DNA of 64,000 nucleotides from Marinobacterium zhoushanense (GCF_014641945.1 NZ_BMIJ01000004.1:1-64000), one strand, 5' to 3'. Numbered from the stretch's first letter, positions 54,302 through 63,876 are shown. Notes: generated by a model not told the origin, from the sequence alone. Made by a program: numbers and translations.

Positions 54302-55264
54302 TCAACTGCTGCGCTTCTTGTACTCCTCGGCAGCGGTGTCCGGTAGATAGAGCGGACCGTTGGCCTTGATCCACTTCGGCACCTCCCTCCCACTCTTGGC
54401 GGTCTTGATCGCATCGAACGCCGGTCCGCCCAGGTGCGGGTTCAGCTCGATGGTGGCATTGGTATCGCCATCGGCCATCGCCTTGAAGATATCGGGCACG
54501 GCATCAATCGATACCACCAGAATATCCTCGCCCGGCTTCAGACCCGCCTCCTTGATCGCCTGCACCGCGCCGAGCGCCATGTCATCGTTATGCGCGTAGA
54601 CCGCACAGATGCTCTTGCCGCCGTTCTCGGCCTTGAGGAAGCTCTCCATCACCTCCTTGCCGCCGGAGCGGGTGAAGTTGCCCGACTGCGAGCGGATGAT
54701 GCTGAGGCTGGGGAAGTTGCCGATAACGCTCTCGAACCCCTCCTTGCGATCGTTGGCAGCAGAGGAGCCGACCGTACCCTGCAGTTCAACCACATCGCAG
54801 ACACCGTTGGTTTCGGCCGCCAGCCAGGCCGCGGCCAGCGCCCCCTCCTGCACGAAGTCAGACGCCACCTTGGTCAGGTAGAGGGATTCGTCGGCATCGA
54901 CCCCACGGTCGATCAAGACCACCGGAATGCCAGCCCCCTTCGCTTCCTTGAGCACCTGGTCCCAACCGGTTTCCACCACGGGGGCCAGCAGGATGCCATC
55001 CACGCCCTGGGCGATGAACGAGCGCACCGCCTTGATCTGGTTCTCCTGCTTTTGCTGCGCATCGGAGAACTTCAGATCGATACCGCGGCGCTCGGCCTCT
55101 GCCTTGATCGATGCGGTTTCGGAGGTGCGCCAGCCGCTCTCGGAGCCGATCTGGGAAAACCCGATCAGCATCTCCGCCTGCGCCGTGGCCGACAGCCCCA
55201 GAGCGACAGCCATTGCCAGGGTGGAACAGACCCGTGTTTTAAGGTGCTTCATTGAGTAGCTCAT
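54302..55264 (-). CDS. ytfQ: Galactofuranose-type ABC transporter binding protein YtfQ
   Basis: 320 residues with a signal peptide ending AQA before EMLIGFSQIGSESGWR, the typical YtfQ start. FSDAQQKQENQIKAVRSFIAQGVDGILLAPVVETGWD, VVLIDRGVD and YAHNDDMALGAVQAIKEAG follow. ATG 55264 has AAGGAG six bases in front; longer in-frame starts to 55282 run over that ribosome site. It should bind galactofuranose, possibly also arabinofuranose, matching the pathway downstream. Confidence 0.92.
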   Translation of the reverse strand: MSYSMKHLKTRVCSTLAMAVALGLSATAQAEMLIGFSQIGSESGWRTSETASIKAEAERRGIDLKFSDAQQKQENQIKAVRSFIAQGVDGILLAPVVETGWDQVLKEAKGAGIPVVLIDRGVDADESLYLTKVASDFVQEGALAAAWLAAETNGVCDVVELQGTVGSSAANDRKEGFESVIGNFPSLSIIRSQSGNFTRSGGKEVMESFLKAENGGKSICAVYAHNDDMALGAVQAIKEAGLKPGEDILVVSIDAVPDIFKAMADGDTNATIELNPHLGGPAFDAIKTAKSGREVPKWIKANGPLYLPDTAAEEYKKRSS

Positions 55265-55423
55265 AAACATCTCCTTGGTCACGGATTCGACACCGGCCCC
55301 TGTTGTCGCCGGCTATCAGCTCCGTTTTTTATTTTTTTTTGTGTTTCAACCTAGAGAGCCCGATGGCCCATCAACAACCTAGGCGCCTGCTTTATAACAA
55401 GCAAATAGAAATAATGACTTGCC

Positions 55424-55441
55424 ACATACCATTATCGGTAT
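55424..55441. promoter_or_regulatory. Putative GbpR operator between ytfQ and gbpR
   Basis: ACATACCATTATCGGTAT contains a perfect inverted repeat ATACC-N6-GGTAT, 13 bp before the gbpR start. It has the T-N11-A spacing class of LysR-type regulators, which usually bind next to their own divergent promoter. The same sequence with one changed arm base occurs upstream of chvE. A TATAATAC overlap could be the gbpR -10 box. Confidence 0.65.
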
Positions 55442-55453
55442 AATACTGCGGTT

Positions 55454-56416
55454 ATGAAAATCGACCTTTCCAAACACCTAAAAATCAATCAGCTACGCCT
55501 GATCGCCGCGATAGCGGAGTACGGCCAACTGAGCATCGCCGCTGACGAATTGGCGGTCACCCAGCCCGCCGCCTCGCGCATGCTGGCCGATATCGAACAC
55601 ACCATCGGCGCCAAACTGTTCGAACGCCACGCCAAAGGGATGGAAGCGACGCTGATCGGCCGCTCAGTGGCCCAGCGTGCGCACAACATGCTGGTGGAGC
55701 TGCGCGACCTGGCCCGCGACGTGGAGGAGCTGCAACGAGGAGAAGGCGGTGCCGCCACGGTCGGCGCCGTCACCGGTGCGGCCGTAGGCTACGTGATCCC
55801 GGCCGTGCGTCAGCTCAAGGCGGTGTCACCCAAGGCCGACATCCATGTCAACGTGGATACCAGTGACGTGCTGCTGCGCGATCTGGCCGCGGGCAAGAAC
55901 GACTTTGTCCTCGCCCGGATCATCCCGGGCGTCGATGCCAACGAGTTTGAGGTCCACCCGGCCAAATCGGAGGATGTGCGCCTGGTGGTGCGGGAAGACC
56001 ACCCGCTCGCAAATGCGAAAGAGGTGTCCCTCAAGGAGCTGACCGGCTATGAGTGGGTGATCCAGAGCCACCGGGTACCGATGCGCGATGCGATCAACAA
56101 CGCCTGCCTGGCCGCCGGTATCCTGCCGCCTGACAACATCATCAACTCCACCTCGCTGCTGGTGATGATCTCGATCCTGGTCTCCTCCTCGGCCATCGCT
56201 CCGCTGGCCAGCGAGGTCACCGACCTGCTGATCGGACGCCAGGTGGGCGCGCGGCTGAAGGTGCTGCCACTGCGCGAGCCGATCCAGATGTCGCCCTACT
56301 ACCTGCTGCAGATGAAGGGACGCCAGCTATCCCCGCTGGCCGCCCGGCTGCGTTCGCTGGTGTCGGAGGAGCTGAAGCGGAATAAGGGTGAGCAAAAATC
56401 TGGAAGTGAAAATTAA
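55454..56416 (+). CDS. gbpR: LysR-family regulator, GbpR-like
   Basis: 320 residues. N-terminal winged HTH: LKINQLRLIAAIAEYGQLSIAADELAVTQPAASRMLADIEHTIGAKLFERHAKGM. The effector domain contains GAVTGAAVGYVIPAVRQLKAVSP and VREDHPLANAKEVSLKEL. GbpR of agrobacteria and rhizobia controls chvE in response to arabinose, galactose or fucose; neighbours here support the same role. It is divergent from ytfQ with a shared palindromic site. Confidence 0.85.
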   Translation: MKIDLSKHLKINQLRLIAAIAEYGQLSIAADELAVTQPAASRMLADIEHTIGAKLFERHAKGMEATLIGRSVAQRAHNMLVELRDLARDVEELQRGEGGAATVGAVTGAAVGYVIPAVRQLKAVSPKADIHVNVDTSDVLLRDLAAGKNDFVLARIIPGVDANEFEVHPAKSEDVRLVVREDHPLANAKEVSLKELTGYEWVIQSHRVPMRDAINNACLAAGILPPDNIINSTSLLVMISILVSSSAIAPLASEVTDLLIGRQVGARLKVLPLREPIQMSPYYLLQMKGRQLSPLAARLRSLVSEELKRNKGEQKSGSEN

Positions 56417-56575
56417 CCTACGCGGTTCGGAGATATCGTCACAATACCCGAGTTATGCTCTCAACAAATTTCTTGATTTAGCGGCTCATCGATCGTAAAT
56501 AGAGCACGCGCCTTTTTCTAAACAAGCGATCAAACTTCCTCCTCATACAATCCATATAAAACCAAGGACAGGTCT

Positions 56576-58594
56576 ATGCTCAGAAAATCAGTAGCCACTC
56601 GTTTGATACTCGTTACATCACTCGCCATTGCTGTGGTGTTCTCACTCAGCGGTTGGCTGGTAACTCAGAAAATCGGTGACCGTTCGGTCGATCTCGCCCT
56701 CGCGGAGATGGAGAACCGAATCGATACCATCGGCAGTACCATCCACGCCTATGATAATCAGCTACACCTATCGGCAAATGCGCTCTCGGCGGTTTTCGGC
56801 GAGCTCTTCCCCGGCAGATTTTCACTCGATACCGCGCAAAAGGTCGACGTGGCCGGTCAGCAGGTGCCGCTGATATTGAGCCAAGGTCAGGCGATTGCAG
56901 GTGACTATTCCCAGGTCGACCGCTTCGCCAGTGCGACGGGCGGTAATGCCACCATCTTCGTCCGCCGTGGCGATGACTTCGTGCGCGTGGTTACGTCGGT
57001 CAAGAAACAGGATGGTTCACGCGCTGTCGGCACGCTGCTTGACCATCAGTCACCGGCGTACGCCACCAACCTCAAGGGCGAGGCGTTCACCGGCAAGGTG
57101 ACCCTGTTCGGACGCCAGTTCATCACCAATTACACCCCGATCAAGGACCCGAGTGGCGCCGTGATCGGTATCCGCTATATCGGCATCAGTTTTGAGGAGT
57201 CGCTGCAGGGCCTGAAGCGCGAACTGGAGTCAGTACGCATCGGGCAGCAGGGGCAGCTATTCGTCATCGACGCCAAGCACGGAGATAATCAGGGGCGCTT
57301 CCTGATCCACCCGACACTAAAGGATCAGAATATCAGCCACAAGGAACAGGGGGCCTTTATCGGCCAGATGCTGCAACAGGGCAGCGGCTCCATGACCTAC
57401 CAGTGGGCAAAACCAGGCGCCCAAGAGTCGGAAACCTGGCAGGCATGGTTTGCGACGGTACCAGAGCTGGACTGGGTGGTCGCTGTCGCCCAACCCAGCT
57501 CGGAGCTGCATGAGGTCAAGGATTGGCTGGCCCTGCAGATTCTGCTGTCGACCCTTGTCGTCATACTGGTTGCAGCGCTGCTGATCGCTCTGGCCGTAAA
57601 AAGGATGATTGCGCGCCCGTTGGAGCAGACAGTCCATTCACTGGATCGCATTGCTGCGGGCGACTATTCGCAACCGCTCGAAGTCGAGGGCGATGACGAA
57701 CTGGCCCGCCTGCAGGGCGCCGTCAACAAGATGCAGCATCAGGTGTGCGAAGTCTTGCGCGAGATCTCGTCGATGGCACGGGATCTGAGTCAGGCGGCCG
57801 TGGGTATGGCCAGCGCCAGCGAGCAGGTTGCCAAAGGCTCCGCCGAGCAAAGTACGGCGTCGAGTCAGATCGCCTCTACGATCGAGGAGCTGACCGTAAG
57901 CGTCGATAGCCTGGCCAACCACTCCCAGGAAGCGAAAACGCTGTTCGACTCCTCCAGCGAAACCTCGGCCACAGGCGCAAACGTCATCAACAGAACCAGC
58001 GAGGAGATGCTCAATATAACCGACACCGTGCGTTCGGCATCCGATCGAATCGGTCAGTTGGGTGCTCTGTCGAACCAGATCTCCGGCATCCTCGAAGTGA
58101 TCGAGGGTATCGCAGAACAAACCAACCTGCTGGCACTGAACGCGGCGATAGAGGCCGCCCGGGCCGGCGAACAGGGCCGTGGCTTTGCCGTGGTTGCGGA
58201 CGAGGTGAGGACACTGGCCGGCCGCACCACCGAGTCTGCCCGCGAGATCACCGCCACGATCGAGAGTATGCAGAAATGTACTCAGGAGGTAGTCAGTGTG
58301 ATGGCCGCCGGCGTCGAACAGGTCACTCAGGGTGCGGCTCTGTCTGCCGAAGCGGGCGAGTCGATCCGAGCGATCCAGCAGAGCGGTGAACGGGTCAACG
58401 AGGTGTTCATGGAGATATCGACCATGCTCAACGAACAGGCTCAGGCCAGCAACGAGGTCGCCCGCAACGTGGAGCGCATCGCCTCGATGACCGACATCAA
58501 CAACGATTCGATCCGCCAGGTTGCGGGCTCAGCGAAGGAGCTGGAAAAGATGTCAGAATCGCTTACCGGCATCTTGGGACGCTTTAAGATCTGA
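56576..58594 (+). CDS. Methyl-accepting chemotaxis protein with periplasmic Cache domains
   Basis: 672 residues. Membrane segments at about 12-32 and 322-344 bound a large periplasmic part of Cache_3/Cache_2 type: [56 protein letters not shown] and [25 protein letters not shown] domain (about 345-400) and the signalling hairpin [34 protein letters not shown] follow. It is read in the same direction as gbpR, 159 bp apart. A sugar or sugar-acid ligand is possible from context but not shown. Confidence 0.9.
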   Translation: MLRKSVATRLILVTSLAIAVVFSLSGWLVTQKIGDRSVDLALAEMENRIDTIGSTIHAYDNQLHLSANALSAVFGELFPGRFSLDTAQKVDVAGQQVPLILSQGQAIAGDYSQVDRFASATGGNATIFVRRGDDFVRVVTSVKKQDGSRAVGTLLDHQSPAYATNLKGEAFTGKVTLFGRQFITNYTPIKDPSGAVIGIRYIGISFEESLQGLKRELESVRIGQQGQLFVIDAKHGDNQGRFLIHPTLKDQNISHKEQGAFIGQMLQQGSGSMTYQWAKPGAQESETWQAWFATVPELDWVVAVAQPSSELHEVKDWLALQILLSTLVVILVAALLIALAVKRMIARPLEQTVHSLDRIAAGDYSQPLEVEGDDELARLQGAVNKMQHQVCEVLREISSMARDLSQAAVGMASASEQVAKGSAEQSTASSQIASTIEELTVSVDSLANHSQEAKTLFDSSSETSATGANVINRTSEEMLNITDTVRSASDRIGQLGALSNQISGILEVIEGIAEQTNLLALNAAIEAARAGEQGRGFAVVADEVRTLAGRTTESAREITATIESMQKCTQEVVSVMAAGVEQVTQGAALSAEAGESIRAIQQSGERVNEVFMEISTMLNEQAQASNEVARNVERIASMTDINNDSIRQVAGSAKELEKMSESLTGILGRFKI

Positions 58595-58612
58595 TTGCCG
58601 ACAAACCGGTCC

Positions 58613-58639
58613 AGGAACCCCGCCTCGCGCGGGATTCCT
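58613..58639. terminator. Hairpin between convergent MCP and symporter genes
   Basis: AGGAA-C-CCCGC pairs with GCGGG-A-TTCCT around CTCGC or similar, with one mismatch or wobble depending on the strand. It lies 18 bp past the MCP stop and overlaps the symporter stop. No long T-run; a bidirectional terminator is likely. Confidence 0.6.
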
Positions 58640-60812
58640 ACTTATCGCCATCGTTCAGGCCATGCAGCGTCTTGAGCTCCTGTGTCAGTCTCTGGACCAG
58701 AAGACGCTGCTCGAATAGCTCCTCATCACTGTGCTCGAGCCGCTGTTTTAGCCGCTCCAGCTGCGATTTCTGATCATCGAGCTCCTGTTGCTGCCGCTCT
58801 ATAGTCTGTTGCAGTTCATTGACGAAGCTGTAGCGATCATCCGTCTGTGCCGGGCGCTGTTGCGGCTCCTCTATCGGGAGCGGTCCGCCCAGTTCCATCG
58901 CGATATGGCTGTAGATCGCTTGCAGATCGCGCTTTTCCCGCTCGCTGTAGCCAATACCGGTTTCGATGACCCGGTGGGCGCTGGCCGCCCCTATGGATCC
59001 GGAGAGCGTCATCTCCAACATGCGGTGAAACTCGACCAACTCGATGATGGTGATGCTGTCCTTGTCGCTCGTTCGCAGTAACTCCGCGATCTGTACAACC
59101 TCCCGAACCGCATGCTGTTCAGGCAGATAACGCGATAACAGACGAACCGCCTCCTTGTACTTGGGCTGGAAGGGAATGTACGCCTCAAGCCCGGTCGGGC
59201 GACCTTTGTGAACGTGGGAACCCGACGACAGCGTACGCAGAAACTCGACCAGATTGGTACGCTCCTCCTTACTCGGCGAATAGAGCCATGACCCGATTAT
59301 CAGGCACACGATATTGAGAACCAGAGACCAGAACATGCTGTGACTTAGCGGGGACAGCGTGCTAACGCCGAACAGCGCTTCAGGGTGCAGCCAGGCGACC
59401 TGCCATGGCCCCGCGTCCAGCATCGTCGTTTCAATCCACCCCTGGCGGATGAATGCCGGTAACACCAGGGTGTACAACCATACCAACAGGCCGGCGCCAA
59501 GACCCGCGACCGCACCGATGCGGTTTGCTCCACGCCAAATCATGCCGCCGAACATTGCCGGCGCAAACTGCACCACCGCCACGAATGAGAAGGTTCCCAT
59601 CGCCGCCAGCATGTAACTGCCACTGAAAGACCAGGCAAAGGCGTAGCTGAACAGAATGATCAACACGATCATCAACCAGCGCAGTTGCAGCAGGTGATGA
59701 CGGAGAAAGTTGAGGGCCTCAATCGATTCGATCACCGGCAACAGCAGGTGGTTGGTGGCCATGGTCGACAGGGTCATGGTGCTGATGATGATCATGCCGG
59801 TCGCCGCCGAGAATCCACCGACAAAGACCAATAGGGTCAGCCAGTCCTCTCCGGCGTTATAGGGCAGTCTCAACACGAACTCATCCGCCTGTGCCAGCGG
59901 TAGCCCCTGGAGCAGGCCGGCTCCAGCAATGGGGATTACGAACAGATCGAACAGCACGTTGTAGGCAACGAATATCACGATTGCCTTGAGGATGTCCCGT
60001 TCATGTGAGTTTTCCACCACCAACAGGTGAAACTGTCGCGGCAAACACTGCACCGCCACCATGCCCAACACGATCAATGTCACCCACTCGGCCGCAACGG
60101 CCCCCTGCGAGGTGCTGGCACTCTTCAACCGCTCCAGGCCCGCCGCATCGATACGGTTAAAAATATCGCCGAAGCCTTCATACTGGCCGTAAGTAACGAA
60201 GATCCCGATCGCCAGAATGGCGACAATCTTGACCAGTCCCTGCAGCGCCAGCACCAACGTCACCCCCGGATGCCGCTCCGTCGGGTCCAGCCGGCGAGCG
60301 CCGAAAAGCACTGTGAATACCACCATCGCCAGCATCACCATCAGACCTGAGCCAGCCCAGTCCTCCTGGCTCACCGGCAGGATAATGCTGATGGTGCTGA
60401 CGATCGATTTGAGTTGCAGTGCGATATAGGGCGGGATTCCGAGCAAAGCGATCAATGCGACCAGAGCGGCCACAGCCTGGGAGCGGTTGTAGCGTGCCGA
60501 GATGAAGTCGGCGATGTTGGTGATGTGGTATGTCTCCTTGATCCGCACCATGCGGCGAATGGTATACCACCAAAATAGAACCGCCGCGACGGAGCCGATC
60601 TCCGTGCCCAGATAGATCAAACCGGAAGAGGCGGCGAATCCAACATTGCCGTAGAAGCCCCAGGAGGTGAAGTAAACCGTCAGTGCCAACGCATAGATAT
60701 AGGGAGTAAAAACGCTCCTGCCGCCCGGGCGTTTCTCCACTAGCTGCGCCACGGCAAACAGGAAGGCCATGTACAGCGAAATGGTAAGGATCACCAGGCT
60801 GGTGCTGAACAT
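58638..60812 (-). CDS. Sodium:solute symporter-family protein with STAC domain, no kinase
   Basis: 724 residues. About thirteen membrane segments of the SLC5/PutP fold fill the first 530 residues; YFTSWGFYGNVG, NIADFISARYNRSQAVA, GGFSAATGMIIISTMTLS are family motifs shared with CbrA-type sensors. A STAC-like region follows (about 545-665: LVEFLRTLSS, LLSRYLPEQHAVREV, LLRTSDKDSITIIELVEFHRMLEMTLSGSIGAASAHRVI). In CbrA, PAS and histidine kinase domains come next. Here there is only a Gln/Glu-rich coiled coil to the end (about 680-724). It may be a transporter, or a sensor with a separate kinase partner. Confidence 0.85.
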   Translation of the reverse strand: MFSTSLVILTISLYMAFLFAVAQLVEKRPGGRSVFTPYIYALALTVYFTSWGFYGNVGFAASSGLIYLGTEIGSVAAVLFWWYTIRRMVRIKETYHITNIADFISARYNRSQAVAALVALIALLGIPPYIALQLKSIVSTISIILPVSQEDWAGSGLMVMLAMVVFTVLFGARRLDPTERHPGVTLVLALQGLVKIVAILAIGIFVTYGQYEGFGDIFNRIDAAGLERLKSASTSQGAVAAEWVTLIVLGMVAVQCLPRQFHLLVVENSHERDILKAIVIFVAYNVLFDLFVIPIAGAGLLQGLPLAQADEFVLRLPYNAGEDWLTLLVFVGGFSAATGMIIISTMTLSTMATNHLLLPVIESIEALNFLRHHLLQLRWLMIVLIILFSYAFAWSFSGSYMLAAMGTFSFVAVVQFAPAMFGGMIWRGANRIGAVAGLGAGLLVWLYTLVLPAFIRQGWIETTMLDAGPWQVAWLHPEALFGVSTLSPLSHSMFWSLVLNIVCLIIGSWLYSPSKEERTNLVEFLRTLSSGSHVHKGRPTGLEAYIPFQPKYKEAVRLLSRYLPEQHAVREVVQIAELLRTSDKDSITIIELVEFHRMLEMTLSGSIGAASAHRVIETGIGYSEREKRDLQAIYSHIAMELGGPLPIEEPQQRPAQTDDRYSFVNELQQTIERQQQELDDQKSQLERLKQRLEHSDEELFEQRLLVQRLTQELKTLHGLNDGDK

Positions 60813-60879
60813 AGTATTGATCGCCTGCCTGCTTCGACGCCTTATGCGGCTTTTAGGTGTTATAGACAGGCATTCTTGT

Positions 60880-61779
60880 CTAGGTCAAACCGGCCTGGGA
60901 TGTTGACCCCGTGTTGCATGCGCGCTCTTTGTCCAGCAGAGCGCGCTTTCGCTCAAGCCCCCAGCGATACCCGCCAAGACCACCATCGCCTTTCAACACC
61001 CGATGACAGGGGATCAACACGCCGATGCGGTTGCGGGCGCAGGCGGAGGCTACTGCCCTGACCGCCTTGGGTTGACCCATACGCTCAGCCAGCTCGCCGT
61101 AGCTGAGAATATCCCCTTGCGGTATCTGCAGCAGGAACTGCCAGACCTTCATCTGGAACGCGGTACCGCGCATATCCAGCGGCAGTTCCGGACACGGCGT
61201 ACCCTCGCCGATATGGCGATTCAGCGCGTCGATCCAGGCATCCAACTCAGGTGTATGCTGCGCGTCGGACAGTATCAGCTGCGCATTGGGAAACTCACCC
61301 CTGAGTTTATCCAGCAGCACCGCCTCATCGTCGTCGAACTGCACGCAACAGACGCCCCTGTCCGTCGCCGCCATCAGCATCGGCCCCAATGCGGTCGTTC
61401 TGCAGGCATAGGCGATCGTCTCGCCCTCTCCTCCTGCACGGTAGGCTTTCGGTGTCATCCCCATGGTGCGCGCCGCTTCGCCATAGACTCGGCTGATCGA
61501 GCCGAATCCCGCCGCATAAATAGCATCGGTGACGCTGCCCTCCTCCTTCAACGAACGCTTCAGCTGTTGCAGACGTATTGCATCCTGATAGGCCTTGGGC
61601 GAAATACCGAAGGCGGCCTTGAACGCGCGCTGTAGCCTGGACTGAGACAGTCCGGCCAGTGCCGCCAGCCTAGCCAGGGTCAGACGCTCGTCGGAGTGGG
61701 ACTCAATGTATCGGGCGACAGTTTCCAACTGGCCAAGACGCGTCACGTTTATTGTCGCCCTCTCTGCTGGCATCGACAT
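60880..61779 (-). CDS. AraC-type/methylguanine-DNA methyltransferase protein, Ada without N-terminal domain
   Basis: 299 residues. An AraC-type DNA-binding domain (about 15-115; LTLARLAALAGLSQSRLQRAFKAAFGISPKAY) is fused to an O6-alkylguanine-DNA alkyltransferase domain (about 130-285) with the active Cys258 in IPCHRV. The N-terminal zinc domain of Ada, whose Cys takes methyl groups from phosphotriesters and switches on transcription, is absent. Repair of O6-methylguanine should work, but adaptive gene control by the classical route cannot. Confidence 0.92.
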   Translation of the reverse strand: MSMPAERATINVTRLGQLETVARYIESHSDERLTLARLAALAGLSQSRLQRAFKAAFGISPKAYQDAIRLQQLKRSLKEEGSVTDAIYAAGFGSISRVYGEAARTMGMTPKAYRAGGEGETIAYACRTTALGPMLMAATDRGVCCVQFDDDEAVLLDKLRGEFPNAQLILSDAQHTPELDAWIDALNRHIGEGTPCPELPLDMRGTAFQMKVWQFLLQIPQGDILSYGELAERMGQPKAVRAVASACARNRIGVLIPCHRVLKGDGGLGGYRWGLERKRALLDKERACNTGSTSQAGLT

Positions 61780-61898
61780 TTCACAAGCTCACTACTATTA
61801 CTGATACTCTCACTATGGACCCTCTGCCGCCCGCGTCTCCATCCGTTTCTTGCCATACCATCGACGGATGACTGTGTTGCAGCAGGCCGTTCAATTCG

Positions 61899-61920
61899 CC
61901 GCCGTAAACTTATACGGCGG
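61899..61920 (+). promoter_or_regulatory. Stem-loop upstream of the NYN gene
   Basis: CCGCCGTA and TACGGCGG pair around AACTTA, 65 bp before the ATG at 61985. It could be in the 5' leader or be an operator. Because the downstream gene encodes a likely RNase, self-regulation through this hairpin is conceivable but untested. Confidence 0.4.
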
Positions 61921-61984
61921 TCGATCAGGGTACTGACAACCATCAGGGACGCTCTCCAGTCTCGTCAACGACAAAGGATAGGTT

Positions 61985-62707
61985 ATGTCGTCAATACATA
62001 AGATTGCGCTGCTCATCGACTGCGACAACGTGAGCTACAAGTCTATCGAAGGCGTACTGCAGGAGCTGGCCAAATATGGCACGGTCAACGTGCGCCACGC
62101 CCATGGCGACTGGAATAACCCCTCGCTTGCCGGATGGATTGAAAAGCTGCACCCTCACGCCATCAGGCCCATGCAGCAGTTTGCCTACACCAAGGGCAAG
62201 AACGCCACGGACTCGGCGATGATTATCGACGCAATGGATCTGCTGTATAGCAAGAACGTGGACGCCTTCGCCCTGATGACCAGCGATAGCGACTTTACGC
62301 CTCTTGTCATGAGAATTCTGGAGAGCGGTTTGCCGGTATACGGTTTCGGCGAGAAGAAAACACCCCAGGCATTTGTCGATGCCTGCTCACCCTTTATCTA
62401 TATCGAAAACCTGATCGAAGATGAAAGCGAAGAGGTAGATGCCCCCCAGGCATCACACAAGAAAAACAGGAAGGAGCTGCGCGGTGACAGCGGCTTGGTC
62501 AATCTGCTCAGGACCGCCGTCGAACAGACCTCGGATGACGATGGTTTCGCCCACCTGAGCATGGTGGCGAACTATATATCCAACAACAGCTCCTTCTCAT
62601 CGGTGAACTACGGCTACAAAAAGCTTGGCGACCTGATTCGTGTCATCGATCTGTTCGAGATCGAGATGAGGCACACCGCCATGTACATCAAGGACAAGAG
62701 AAGCTAG
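61985..62707 (+). CDS. NYN-domain nuclease with C-terminal LOTUS/OST-HTH-like domain
   Basis: 240 residues. The PIN-like NYN domain (about 5-150) has the acidic site Asp12/Asp14-Asn15 (LLIDCDN), Asp76 (NATDSAMIIDAMDLL) and Asp101/Asp103 (TSDSDF), so metal-dependent RNase activity is expected. After a charged linker, residues about 165-238 (LVNLLRTAVEQTSDDDGFAHLSMVANYI, YGYKKLGDLIRVIDLFEI) resemble the OST-HTH/LOTUS RNA-binding fold. AAAGGATAGG precedes the ATG. Such LabA-like proteins are widespread; the target RNA is unknown. Confidence 0.9.
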   Translation: MSSIHKIALLIDCDNVSYKSIEGVLQELAKYGTVNVRHAHGDWNNPSLAGWIEKLHPHAIRPMQQFAYTKGKNATDSAMIIDAMDLLYSKNVDAFALMTSDSDFTPLVMRILESGLPVYGFGEKKTPQAFVDACSPFIYIENLIEDESEEVDAPQASHKKNRKELRGDSGLVNLLRTAVEQTSDDDGFAHLSMVANYISNNSSFSSVNYGYKKLGDLIRVIDLFEIEMRHTAMYIKDKRS

Positions 62708-62736
62708 GCGCTCGCCCGCTTCTCCTGCCCCTCCCC

Positions 62737-63852
62737 TCATAGCAGACGTTCTTCAGTTTCGGGATCGAACAACACCGCCTTCGACATATCGACCATGAAC
62801 TCCATATCGGTGCCGACCGGGCGCTGTTCGCGCGGGTCGACACGGCAGTCCACCTCCTGACCGTTCAACTCCACCAGCACCAGGGTATCGGGGCCGGTGG
62901 GCTCGGCCACTTCAACACGAGCGGTGAAGTGCGCCACGCTGTCGGCTTCGCTCTTGTGTGGAATCACATGGGTAATCAGCTCCGGACGGATCCCCAGCAC
63001 CACCTCTTTACCGACCCAGGGCTGCAGCCTTGCATCGGCATGTACCAGCGGCAACGCGTACTCCCGACCATCTTTGGTTATCGCGCGCACCGCATAACGG
63101 CCATCACCGCAGGTCAGCTCGCAGCGCAGGAAGTTCATCGCCGGCGAGCCCATGAAACCGGCCACAAACATGTTGGCCGGGTTATCGTAGATCTCCTGCG
63201 GAGTACCGAACTGCTGCACCATACCATCCTTCATCACGGCGATACGGTCGGCCAGGGTCATCGCTTCGATCTGGTCGTGGGTGACGTAGACGATGGTGGT
63301 TTTCAGCCGCTGATGCAGCTTCTTGATCTCGGTGCGCATCTCGACGCGCAGTTTGGCGTCCAGGTTGCTGAGCGGCTCATCAAACAGGTAGATCTTTGGC
63401 TGACGCGCCAGTGCCCGTCCCATCGCCACGCGCTGACGTTGACCGCCGGAGAGCTGTGAGGGTTTGCGATCCAGCAGGTGGCTGATCTGCAACAGATCGG
63501 CCACACGCTCCACCTCTTGTATCCGCTCCGCCTTGGGCACCTTGCGGATCTCCAGCGCAAAGGCGATGTTGTCGCGCACGCTCATGCTCGGGTACAGCGC
63601 ATAGGACTGGAACACCATGGCGATATCGCGATCCTTTGGCGGCAGATGGGTTACTGCTCCACCGCCGATGCAGATATCACCGGAGGTCACCTCCTCTAGC
63701 CCAGCGATGGAGTTCATCAGCGTGGATTTACCGCAGCCGGAGGGACCGACCAGAATCAGAAACTCGCCATCCTTGATGCTCAGGTTGATCCCCTTGAGCA
63801 CATCCACGTTACCGAAAGTCTTTTTAACGTTTTGAATATCCAGAGCTGCCAT
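62737..63852 (-). CDS. Sugar ABC transporter ATP-binding protein, UgpC/MalK type
   Basis: 371 residues. Walker A GPSGCGKST, Q-loop VFQSYALYPSM, signature LSGGQRQRVAMGRAL, Walker B IYLFDEPLSNLD and YVTHDQIEAM are intact; the C-terminal regulatory domain has LGIRPELI. It belongs to a second CUT1-class system whose permease gene lies 24 bp upstream and runs off the window. It is distinct from the sucrose-type ATPase at 28832-29965. The substrate is not evident. Confidence 0.92.
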   Translation of the reverse strand: MAALDIQNVKKTFGNVDVLKGINLSIKDGEFLILVGPSGCGKSTLMNSIAGLEEVTSGDICIGGGAVTHLPPKDRDIAMVFQSYALYPSMSVRDNIAFALEIRKVPKAERIQEVERVADLLQISHLLDRKPSQLSGGQRQRVAMGRALARQPKIYLFDEPLSNLDAKLRVEMRTEIKKLHQRLKTTIVYVTHDQIEAMTLADRIAVMKDGMVQQFGTPQEIYDNPANMFVAGFMGSPAMNFLRCELTCGDGRYAVRAITKDGREYALPLVHADARLQPWVGKEVVLGIRPELITHVIPHKSEADSVAHFTARVEVAEPTGPDTLVLVELNGQEVDCRVDPREQRPVGTDMEFMVDMSKAVLFDPETEERLL

Positions 63853-63876
63853 GATCTTTACCTTTAATTCTTATCA

